Shown one piece after another: positions 45,901 through 57,900 of a stretch of 64,000 bases of DNA. Both the position numbers and the translations under genes were made by a program. Within the stretch, counting starts at the first letter, position 1; each line of letters begins with the position of its first letter. The notes under the pieces were generated by a model. The model did not search any database and was not told the DNA's origin. It saw nothing but the letters and a program-made list of their open reading frames with translations. Source of the DNA: Heliopora coerulea (lineage: Eukaryota > Cnidaria > Anthozoa > Scleralcyonacea > Helioporidae); NCBI GenBank assembly GCA_030142905.1, contig JASJOG010000015.1:3036501-3100500 (forward strand), written 5' to 3'.

Positions 45901-48900
45901 CCCCCCTTTTATTGTCGTTCCGACGCCTGTGTCTGCACTAGTAAAATATCGGACCTCGATTTTACTTACTGATCGATCTTCCGGGGAAGCAGATTTCACA
46001 GACGCTAGGATACTTAGTTGTGTGCCCATGGTTGGAATGGACTGCGCACAGTGAAGAATTTCTTCACCACTTCTACACAAAAAGCAAAAATTGATTCCAA
46101 GTGAAGGTAGTTGCCTTACTGCATTGCATACATTCTATGGTATTCTACTATATGTGATACACCAAGTACAAGTTTAAGAACACACATTTGATATCTAAAG
46201 ACAGAATTGAGCTGTTTATAAAGTATCTCCGTCATTAGAATTCAGAGGTAGAACTATCAAGAATCTAGCAAAGCTTTTAAGGAGAATTCCAAATTACGCA
46301 GTACTGTACATTTGTTTATTCTTATGTAACTAGGTGATTAAAAATTAAATTCGTTTTTTCTTTTTCTTGATAACTTATCAATGCGCTTGAGAATATTCGA
46401 ACATAACAGTGAATGGGTTAATGTAGCGTAGCGTGGTGTATTATAGTGTAGTATACAGCCTTTAAATAACTACCATTAAATTATACTATACTTTTAAGAC
46501 GTACTTTTCATCGACACAATGTCGAGCAATAATGTTCGCAAACTTCCAGATAACTTGGCAATCACTCGCTACATTTTTGGCAATGTCAATCATGGCTGTG
46601 TTGTCCTGCATAAAAGAGAACATTCTAACGAAACTGGGAAATTTATTGATTTCTGTACAAAAAATTAAAACACTCTTCCTGAACTACTTCACACTAATCC
46701 TCCTAAGATTAAGTCTCCAACAGTAATATAAACGAATTACTATTAAAGTCTAAGTCATACCCTTTGCCGTCTTCGTTTCTTTGCTATTTGAGCCATGGCA
46801 AACATTTGCCGTGCCATAGTTTTTGCCACTCGAACAAAACCATTATTCTCATCCTCCCATTTATCTGCCTCATCACGAAGTTGAGCTGCTGCACGCTGAA
46901 ATGCAACAAAGGCGGTCCTTAAAAAAGCAATGTTTCTGTATGGAAATCAGAAAAATGAATTTCCCGGGCAACTTGTTCGCCACGAAAGAACAAAAAGGGA
47001 GCGAAGTTTGAGCACAAAAGCTGGAGCAAGATAGTAGTTCCGCATTAGTAGCTGTCTGTTAACACACATGTTATCATTTTCGTTATATTATCTAGTCCAA
47101 CCATCTTCCTTATATCTGCATGTTGCAAAACGTAGTAAAATAAAATAAACCTAAAACAAAATATTATCCAAGGATTGTCTGAGCAAATGTGATTACCAAA
47201 ATAGAGCATGCGGCAATCTTCTCAACCTTTCTGTTCGGCCATTCCAGTCTTGAGCGTGAATCACAATAGATTGCCGTCTTTCTCTGGATGGACTTGTTTC
47301 AAAGCGCAACCTTTTCGAATACACTGACAACAAGAAATTCTTCATCCTTTTTTGTAGCTTCATTGGAAAAATAAAACTTACGTTTTTAGACAAAACGTAC
47401 CTGGAATCGTTGATGGGAATTTTCTCATAACTCCAATAAACTTATGTTCGAACTAAACCTCCGATTTTTCTCCGCCAAAACCTGCCCCTCCAAACCGAAA
47501 AATATTCAACCATCTGAGTAATTTCTTTATACCGTAAGTTGACAGGAACAGGATTATACTTACAGCTATCGACTGCGAAGACTTCCTGCTTCGCAAATCC
47601 TCTTCAGATACGCTGCGCCAAGAGCTGTTTAACCCGTCAACACTTACAGCTTTTCTTAACACCGCAGGACTCCAAGTTCGTCGGCGTAGTTCACTGTCAT
47701 TGAGCGACTCCGTCGAGTCAAATCGCTCCAACAAGTTCTCATCAATAGATTCACGACGCAGATCAGTGTCACTGCTTGATCCCTTTGGTCCCCTCAGTCC
47801 TTTCTGTTCACGCACATTCGAGTGGTCACGGTTACCCGCCATCGAGGACAAACCCTTCGGTCGACGTGTTTGTCCCCGGTGGTTTGGAAGGTTCTTGGGT
47901 TCTCTGGTTTCCTAGGTGGACAACCAACAAAATATCACATATCAAAATTAATTTCACAAAACAGAACTTTCATTTCACAAACGGAATTGAAACATTTTGG
48001 CTTGATATGTTATTTACATTGTAAAGTGGTTCGTGAAATTTTTGTATGGATTCCTACGGGTTCAATCTCAACTGTATGAAACCATTTCTCTACCAAATAC
48101 ATCTTCGGCAAAGAAAACTTAACCAATCTCAACTACGCAATCTACGATTACGTGTTTATCACATCAAAATATTTAAATATCTCACCAACCTCACTGCGCA
48201 TGGCCAGGTCGCCTAGTGACGTCACCAACCCATCGATTACGTCGAAAGAAGCCTCTAGTTCATCCACACGATCTTTTGTACTAGGCTCCGCCAGACCATT
48301 GACTGGGCCGGGTGAGGTCCTCCTTCGCGTGGGCGGATTTGGAGGAGACTGGCGAGCAGGAGTTGGGTTGGGAGACATCCGGGGTCTTGCTGAAGGTACT
48401 GGTTGATAATGTATTGGAGCATCTCGAATGGTGTGACCGCTGGTCAGTGAGACCTCAGGATTGCCTTGATCGTTGTCAATCGATGCCAACAGTTCCCTTG
48501 TGATAACTACGAAGAAAATTTAAGAAGAGTGTTAGAGTGATGTATCGAATTTTGCTTCTCTCTTAAAGTACAGGTACATCTAAATGTCCATATTTACTGG
48601 CTATTTTGAAGTTTCTGGAAATTTTCAGTCAGAAAATTAAGGAAAAAGTTTATGTAAATCAGGACGATTTTGTACCCGGTTTACAGCATACTAATTAAGA
48701 GGCAATTTTGTGTGTGTGTATTTTCCTCGAGAGTTTTTAATGAGTATTAATGAGCTCGGCTAGGTTCTACCCCGCTTTTTCTATACTCTGTCCTGCTCTG
48801 TCCTGTCCTATCCTATTGTATCATACCCTATTGCATCATATCCTATCTCGTCCTGTCTGTCCTGTCTCGTCCTTTTCTGTCCTGTCCTCTTCTGTCCTTT

Positions 48901-51900
48901 TATGTCCTGTCCTCTTCTGTCCTGTCCTCTTTTATCCTGTCCTGTCCTGCCCTGTCCCGCCCGGTGCTCTTCTGTTCTGTTTCGTCCCATCCTGTCCTGT
49001 CTTGTCCGGTTCTGTTCTGTTTTGCTTCTCTTCTGCCTGACCCAGTTCTGGTCTGCTCTACCACTTTCCGCTCTGCGATCCTTTACACCACTGAATGTTA
49101 TTGCCCTTTATCCTATGCCGTTTACCTCACTCTGATCTACTTTACTTCTATCCACTTCATTTGAGAAGCCACTTGTGTTACCTTCAACGGAGGAATATTG
49201 AACATTCTTCATAGCCTGCAAGGTAGCCATGAGGAAATGTGCCTTGGACGCCCACTGTCGTCTTAGCATTTGGAAATGTTCGACTGTAGGTTGATCTGGG
49301 TTATCTGAAACATTACAACAAATATCATAATATGGCTGAGTTCGTTATCCGGTCTGTATGCAAGATAACGCGAGTTGATTGGCTGCTTAGCCAAGCAATA
49401 TGTTTTCTGTAAAGACCGGGATGTCTCGTCAGGAAAAATTGTGAGTTGATTTGAATACCAACAAACCTGATTCAGGAAAATTTTACAAGAGATTTGCAAT
49501 CTGGAAGAGTTAGGGAGATAGTCAGTTCAAAATACATGAATGAACTGACACGAAAACTTGTAGTTGTAGGAAAATATCTTTATCCATATGGCATTTCCAC
49601 ACAGTATTTTGCTGTTATCATACTGCCATGAGTGCCATCATGGATAGCTACAACTTCCTGAACCGATTGCATATCTGGCAAGATGCAAAGCATACGTTTT
49701 GACGTGCGGAAATGCAGAGGCACAACTTGTGTAAATCTAATATATGCCTTTTTAGTGACAGCTTTTTTTCTTCATTTGTCAAAGCCACGTAGATCTACTT
49801 CACTCAAAATGACCGAAATCACCCCCGTGGTGTCTTGATACTACTTTCCTACCCTGCCCTTCGAAATTCCTAGTTGCGCCCATTTAATGGGCAACAAATC
49901 AAACTGGACCAGATAAAATTGCATCGTCTCAAGTCATGATCGACGATGAACTTTAACATCAAAAAATCTCTATAAAGGACCTGGCTATTTTTAGGCCTAC
50001 CTGCTAAACCTCTTGCTGCTGCGATGACTTGAGGCGTCAAACGCTCCAGGAAGTCACATGTGACTCGAACCATTTGTGCCTTCTCTTGGTCATCGCTCTT
50101 GCTTATGGTCAAACATGCGTGGTTTCTAACGCGGGCCACTTTCGAGGACAGTTTGTTTGACTGAGCTTCAAAATCCCGCAGGTACTCTAGTTTCAGACTT
50201 CGGTCGACGCGACTCACGTTCAAGGCAGCGCCCGCGAGCCGATCCACGTGGGCAGATACGTCAGCGGTCATATCGTCGATAAGTGATGTAAAGAGATGGA
50301 CCTACAAGTTAAATCAAATTTTGGAATTTAACATGCCGGTGAGATGTCTATAAGAAGTAATATTCAACCTTTACAGTCACTGTCAGTAAAGGGAAAGTTT
50401 GTAGAGTAATTTTTCAGTGTACATGTAGACGCGAAATACCTCCTGAAGCCAAATTTATTGCGAGATTTATCGATAAAAAATTTTCTAAGAAATACTGTCC
50501 CGGCTTCAGACGCTTCATCGACGACATGAATTCATACCACAGCAATAATAATACTGCGCAAAAGTTGTGTTATTAATAATCTCTGCTCATTATATTGAAA
50601 CCATTACCTTGACGGACCACTCTCGTTGCAAAAGAACCATTTTTTCGACACACGACATAAAAAGTAGACTAGCCTCCACAGTAGTCGCCTCTGATCTTCC
50701 TTTCTCTTGAACAACCAAAACGGCATCTTGGAATTCTTGAGTCAGTTTGTCAACGCAGAGGACCGTCTCTTGAGCTTTGTCCGCTTTTTCTTTGTCTCTG
50801 CAACTTAACAAAACATTGATTGATTTGTCAACCAGAAACTATCTTAGGCAGAATAAAAAGGAAAGGAGGTAAGAAGGTAGGAAGGAAGGAAGCAAGCAAG
50901 CAAAGAAGGAAGGAAGGAAGGAGGGAGGGAGGGAGGGAAGGAAGGAAGGAAAGAAGGGAAGGAAGGAAGGAAGGAAGGAAGGAAGGAAGGAAGGGAGGAA
51001 GGGAAGAAGGAAGGAAGGAAGGAAGGAAGGAAGGAAGGAAGGAAGGAAGGAAGGAAGGAAGGAAGAAAGAAGGCAAGGAAAGATGGAAAGAAGGAATGAT
51101 TGGACAGAACGATTGAACGAATGGATAAACGGATAACAGGGACTGTTTATTCAACCAGCAAAAAAGAAAAATTAACCGTCATTTTAACCACTTGCTAAAA
51201 CTGATTGGTCAACTAAATTTTTTGATAATTTTAAAAAGATTACAAAATAAAAGTTCTTACCCTGCAGAACACCCATTTGCCATTTCCTTCAAAGTTAAAA
51301 TATAAGTATTTAAAAGTTTCCCCCGGTCTCTCACGGTATGACCATCTCCAAGTAGAGCTGCGTTACAGAGACCATCAACTGGTGCTGAAGTACCGGCAGT
51401 GATATCATCCACAGCGAATATCAAAGATTGAACTTTGCAAGCCCAATCTCGGCGAAGAAACTCGAGGTTATCAAAATCGGTGGTTTTCTCGCGATTCTTG
51501 AACACTTCCTGTAAACGCAGAAGATAAATCCATTGCTCAAAACAGTTCTTTTTTAAAGTATTGTAGCAAGAGTAAAACTCAGATGGAAACAAACTTTCAG
51601 AAGAAACTTACAAACTATGACAACACAAACTGTGAATTTCGGTGTAAAAATCAGTACGATGAAAAAAATTATTTTGTGTAATAAATTTTGGGGTAGTTTA
51701 AAATGCCCTAAGTATTCCCAGAGGTAATCTGCTTCTGAGGAATATACAATCGCTGAGACTTCCTAATGTTTGACTCCAAAGAAAACGCGAAACGTTCTAA
51801 GGGTATCGCTTCCTACAATGAGACCAGACCTCATGAACGGTTTTTACTCGGCGATAAAATGAAGGCAAAGTGAATTTACAAGACGTCAAATTTTCTATGA

Positions 51901-54900
51901 ATTACATCACTTCAGTTACAGTACGCTACCTGTGACACAGTGATAAATCTTTTCGTCAGTTCATCCATTTCAGCTGACTTCACCATCACCAGTTCGATTC
52001 GCCTCAAAGACTCTTGATTCCTTGCCGGCGGTTCACCTCCTCCGCTAACGTCAACAGCATCTTCTGCGTCCGCAGCTGATTTAGCGGCGGATGCCAACTC
52101 CCGCATGCGCAACACGTGCTGTCTAAGATTAGAAATCTGGGAAATAAAATAAAAGAAAGAGAATTTCAATGAATTAGAAATAATTACACTAATTAAGAAT
52201 AAAAGTTTTAAACAATTAAAACAAAAGAACTTCTTTAAGACGTATGAACGGTACAACACCATATCCTACAGAATTCAGGAAGTAACACCACAAAAATGTC
52301 AACAAGACAGAACTCAGAATTCCACATGAATCCTTTTTTTAACCTGCGCGTGAAGTGTTTCTCCAAACTATACGACACCAATACCACACCAAACAATGAG
52401 ACACTAAACCATACCTTATCGTATCATGCCATGTTTTATTATCATACTAAACCATACCACATCTTATTGTATTATACCATGTTTTATTATCATACTAAAC
52501 CATACCACATCTTATCGTATTATACCACACTAAAACATACGACACCATGCCATGTTATCTCATGCCCTGCATAGGATGTTGCGGGTTTAGCGACGAAACG
52601 TCATGCCTCAATGTATGTCTTTGTTATGCCTCTATTTAAAATTATTGCCTACGCCATCATATTTATAATACAATTAAGATTTCCGCCTAGATCGTCGATT
52701 GCTACTATTGTATAAATGCATTTAATTCGAATACAAAACAATGTCGTAGTAACACCAAAGCACAGCTTGCTAAACTAGATAATCCAAAATACAACGCAAA
52801 ATGACAAAGCTACAATACATCCTTACCATCGCACAATGTCATGCATACTGTACCGTTCAATTGATTCTACATCATATCCAACTGTAGAAAACCATCTTAT
52901 CACAATGAAACTCCATGATATTATATACTTAAACACTATGTGGGAACATACCGACCAATTTCACATCCCTGTTAGCAACCATGTTGGTTAACAATATATT
53001 TTTGATTAGCTTCCTTTGACAGGTACACCAAAATCGCCGAGAAGCCTTTTGTCATTTGAATCTCCGGAAATTTTTTTGAAAATACGTTACAGAACGGAGT
53101 TTATCATGTCCGAAACACTTGGCTGTCAACTTGTGTTATAAATCCGGTAAAGTACTAGTGCTGGTGTTCTGACTTCTAAGCGTTACGTAACAATTCATAT
53201 CATGTCAAATTATAACGAGCTAAACAAGTTCTTATCACGCCACATATCGAAAGCATGGTGACATGATATTTGGTTTATCACGGGGCAAATAAGCTTCTCT
53301 GACACGGCACTAGAAAAGAAGCAAAGGAGCTAAATCCAACCTGTTTTGAAAATAGTTTTTGATCTCTCAGTGTGACCGTTTGGACCACCGCAGATACCAC
53401 CACTGACCACGGGTTGACTAGTTTGTCGACAGTAGCACGAACAATGTCTAGTTTTTCACTCCATTTATCACTTTTGGTTTTAAGTTGATTTGCTGCTTTC
53501 ATGTCGCCGGGGTTCGCTGCCACCTTCCAAGCAAGTTGGACAACGTCTGCGGTGCTTTCGTACACTTCCAGGGAAGTGTTTATGGCAAGACTATAACAAG
53601 AGTAAAACAAGTGGATGAAGGAACAGTCGGGTCAAAGAAGGGAGGAGGAAGGAAGGAAAGAATAAAAGAAGCAAGGAAGGAAGGAAGGAAAGAATAAAAG
53701 AAGCAAGGAAGGAAGCAAAAAAAACGCAGGGAGGGAGGGAAGGGAGGAAGGAGGGAAGGAAGGATGGAACGAAGGAAGGAATGAAGGAAGGAAGACCGTC
53801 ATGCAATAAGTAATCTATGTACACAAGGTAGACAAGAGTTGGTGCTCTTACTTCGATGCTTCTTTGTTTTTTGACCTTCTCAAAGCTGGCTCGTCCACAA
53901 AATCTTTTAGACTAGAAGCCCGACGAGATAGCTCGTTGCAGCGACGTTCGACGAGCGCATAGTCCGACTGTGAGACAGCGTCAAGTAACCGGGACATAAG
54001 TGATGACGGTGACCCGCGAAGTAGCGATGACAGTTTGGTGAGCATTTGAATATCATCTGCTTCCACAAGACTTAATCCTACGACAGACGAACAAAGTTAG
54101 GTACATGATTTGTTTACTGTCTATATGGAAAATCGTAATCGGTCCCAACCTACTGTAACAGGCGACGTGGCAAGATATTCGAAGAGCGCTTCCATTAACC
54201 GTCCCCTGTTTCCGGTTTCTGTTTACAGAGATTTACGCTATATTCCCATCGCCTAGCAAAAATAATCATGTCATTCCTTTCTTTCCTCAGGAGTAATTAA
54301 GTAAGAGGATGCGGGAACATGTCGTAAACATTACTAGAGAAAACATATCGTTACCATTGTACGAGGTGACTTTGGTACACTATACAACTGAACAGAAAGA
54401 AGTTTACTGCAGATGGGAACGTGAAACAGCTTGCTCCAACGTTCTCTGGAGTCCTATCTAGGATCCAAACACTTTATGCTGAATCACTTTGAGTAATATA
54501 ATTGTCAGCAAAAGTTGTTAACAGTTGCTTTTCTTTTCACAGATTTCGAAAGCATCAAGACATTAGGAAAAGGAATGAAACTAAATCTGAAACTAGGAAA
54601 GACGGTTGCTGAGACTCTTCAATCGCCGTGCGTATTGAAGCATCTGCTTTGCAGGATAGAACAAAAATGTTCACGTTCGACAGATTTCCAGCTGTGGTGA
54701 ATTAAGTGTTCCCGTACTTTTCGTGTATGTTTTCTTAGTCTCAGTCCACACGTCAACTCGGATTGTTGGGAATATTTTTCGAACAACTGCAATCCTGGGG
54801 TTATAAGTTGCAAGTCGTACACTTAAAAAAACAAGAACCACTCCGACACAAACAAGCAACCGAACGAATGAACGAACGCACGAACAAACAAACAAACAAA

Positions 54901-57900
54901 TAAACAAAGGAGCACAAACGAGCTTCAAGGTAAACTTTATGAGTTAGAGCAGCTGCTGACGACATTACCTAAACGTAAGAAAAGTCTTGTTTCTTCGACG
55001 TAATTTTCAACATCGCGAGAGTTGCGATTTTTTATGGATCGCGACGGCACTTGAGCCAGCGGCAAACTACTGGAATCAGAAGGGGGCATCTACGAACGAA
55101 ACGCAAAGCAGTGGAATCAAATCTTGCCAACACTATTACAAAACAAAAAAAGCCTACGACTACAAACACGTTGCAGCTCAGTATATCTGTCAAATTCTTA
55201 GGTCTGATTCTCCAGCGACAATGTTGCATATATTGTGCATTTAAAGTACATATTTGTGCAAGGATTTCCCTTCCATCGACACAATTTGCAACGTTTCTTT
55301 TTATGTCAAGAAAGATCTTTAACGTATTTACCATTACCACGGGACTGTTTCTTCCTGGGATGCTCTCGGGCTGCTGCACAGGACGAGGAGGTGAATAACG
55401 AGTATTTGTGGACTCCGCGGGAGCCATTGGGATGCCTGAAGTTTGAAGCATTTTTCTTAGAATTTATTTTAACTAATTAAGAAAACTTCAAATATTGTGT
55501 TTAAAAATCTCAGTGGCTTTGTCAGCATAGAAACCGTTTGTACTAAGCTAAACCCTTCAAATTAAAACAACAAAAAGAGGCTGTGGATTACCGGATAAGT
55601 CAGTCATCACACTAATGGCTGGTGGGCCTGGAGGTTTCACATCTCCTTCTTCGAAGCTGTTTTCTGCAACGTAAATCAAAGGAGGATGATATCATAGTCC
55701 CGCTGTTCGGAAACACTTCAGGCTTACGTCCCATTTTTTCTTTTTTATTTTTCTTCCTCCTTGGGTCCAAACAAAAACTATACAGTTTTAATTAGACGAA
55801 AATAAATCTCAAAATCTGAGAATCTCAAATCACTGATGTAATCTACGAATATATTCGTAGGCTTCAAAGCTTTAAGAGTCAATGGCGACAAACAATATGT
55901 GATGTATGACTGCACGTTTCCTTCTTCGGAAGTTCGTCCTTGAAGTCGTTCACTAAATTCGTAATACCTACTGCATTTCATAAAATCTAAAACTCGATCA
56001 GACATGACTCTTTGCACACTAAATATTACGCCACACAAAAAATGATACGCAAACTTAAACAATACCTTTCTGATGGATCGAGGACCGTTTAACAATTGAC
56101 CTCATCTCACTGAGCTTCTGCGTAAGAAGAACGGCCCGCTCCAAAAACTTTACGTGGAACTGGGTTGCATGTATGTTGCAAATAACTTCAGTGGACAAAG
56201 AGGCCACCTCTGGTAAAACTGAAGATAAAATCCAATGAACACAACGAATTATGACAGATAACAGTACAACACATCAAAGTGCTTGCTACGTCCTGTTATA
56301 CCAGACAAGAACGAAAAAGAGCAGAGCAATGCAGAAATGAGCAGACTGGACAAAAACAAACGGAGCCCAGCAGAGCACAACGCAACCCAGCAGTGTAGTA
56401 GGCCACCGCGGTGAGAGTAGAACAAATGGTAGCAGATGAAAGCAGAGGCAGCCATAGTTGGCCACAAGTGAGCTGAGCACAGCGCAGAACGGCAGGTCAG
56501 GGAAGGGCAGGGTAGGACTAGGACACATTATATCACAGCACAGTAAAGCACAGCACGATGGGTTAAGCAGGGAAAGTCACAGTACAACGCAAAGCACGTA
56601 AAAAAAACACGGCAGAATGCAATGTAACATGACACAACGTGTTGCAAAGCCTAGTCTGCGCGGCAGGTACTCATTTCTAGGTGCCGGAGGGCGCAAAAAG
56701 GATTAGAGATTGAAACTGTGACAAAGCCACTTGGGGGTTATAAGTAAATCCGGTTTAAACCCTACTGATAAAAGCTTTTTTCAGCATTGAATACCTTCAT
56801 GTAAATGCTCTTTGACTCTCAGATTTATCAATTTCAACGAACGTGTTAATGTCAACACAGCGTTGCTTCGGTTCTCACACCCTCACTTCAGTTCAAAAAA
56901 ATTTTTGAACGGGTGGAAGGCTTGGTACGATAGGTTTTAGGCAGGCATTCCCTTCCCTCTCTAATGCAAAATGTGGCAAGCTACGCTTCGCCACTCAACA
57001 CGACACGATATGACAAGACGCAACCCAAATTGACACGACGCAACAAGCAGTGCAACACAACAGAATACAATATAACTTTGTATGTAATAGATACAATATC
57101 ATATGAGCGGCTAATCTGTATGCGATTTACATGGCAAGCCGAAAGCGAGCCGTAGTAAACTCCATACAGATCGGACGCAAATATTTTATCTTTCTTAAAA
57201 TACGAATACATTTAAATGGCCATGTTTATCGGTTATTTTGAAATTTTGGTAAATTTTAAAGTTTGGTAAACTTTATGGACACAGGAGAATCGATTCATAA
57301 GATTTCATAAATGAATCGATTCTCCTGTGTCCACGGCTATTCTTAAAGTACTATGCCGGGCTTTAATCTTCATTATAAAGTTACGCTTTCTATCTGGTCG
57401 ATCAATCATTAGCTAATGTTTTAAAGAACACAATACAGTTCAACGCAACACGGTACAGCATGCGTGCAGTAATGGCCTCTACTATTCTTGCCACTGAACA
57501 GTTCAGATGTTTCCTTACTTGAATTAACTGCTGACGTCACCTCCATTAACCTGCTTTTGAACAAAGGATCTGCGGCACCATTTAACTCAATTTTACAAAC
57601 TTGAGCAGCCTTTTCCGAAATACCCACGAACAATGACAACTCACGCGTCAACTTCTCCAGGTCCTGTTCCCCAAGGGCTTCTTGGCATTTCGTAACACAC
57701 TCCTTCGCTAAAGTCTCCGTGGTACTCAAGAAGTCCCCGGCGCTAACAGCACCTCCGGATAATTCCGACAATACACCAGTGTGAGTCCGCCATTCTTGTT
57801 GGAGCATCTTCAGAAACTGGGAGCTCTTCTTTGGGTTTTGCCGTATTTCTGAAGACGCCATGATTATCTGAGGCGTCAAGCGCTCGATTTGCGAAATACC

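Noticed and set aside
47193..47393. Minus-strand frame of 66 codons between vinculin-type exons, with a possible acceptor and donor
   Set aside because: The flanking exons join in phase 0 without it. Using its acceptor in phase 0 gives a stop, so it is not required and does not fit.
47453..47563. Extension of the vinculin-type exon frame beyond 47564
   Set aside because: A GTAAGT donor at 47563-47558 ends the exon. The following residues are intron read-through.
48750..49164. Cys/Pro/Val/Leu-rich plus-strand frames
   Set aside because: They translate the TCCTG pentamer repeat inside an intron.
50820..51154. Lys/Glu/Gly/Arg and Pro/Ser/Phe frames on both strands
   Set aside because: They translate the (GGAA)n microsatellite.
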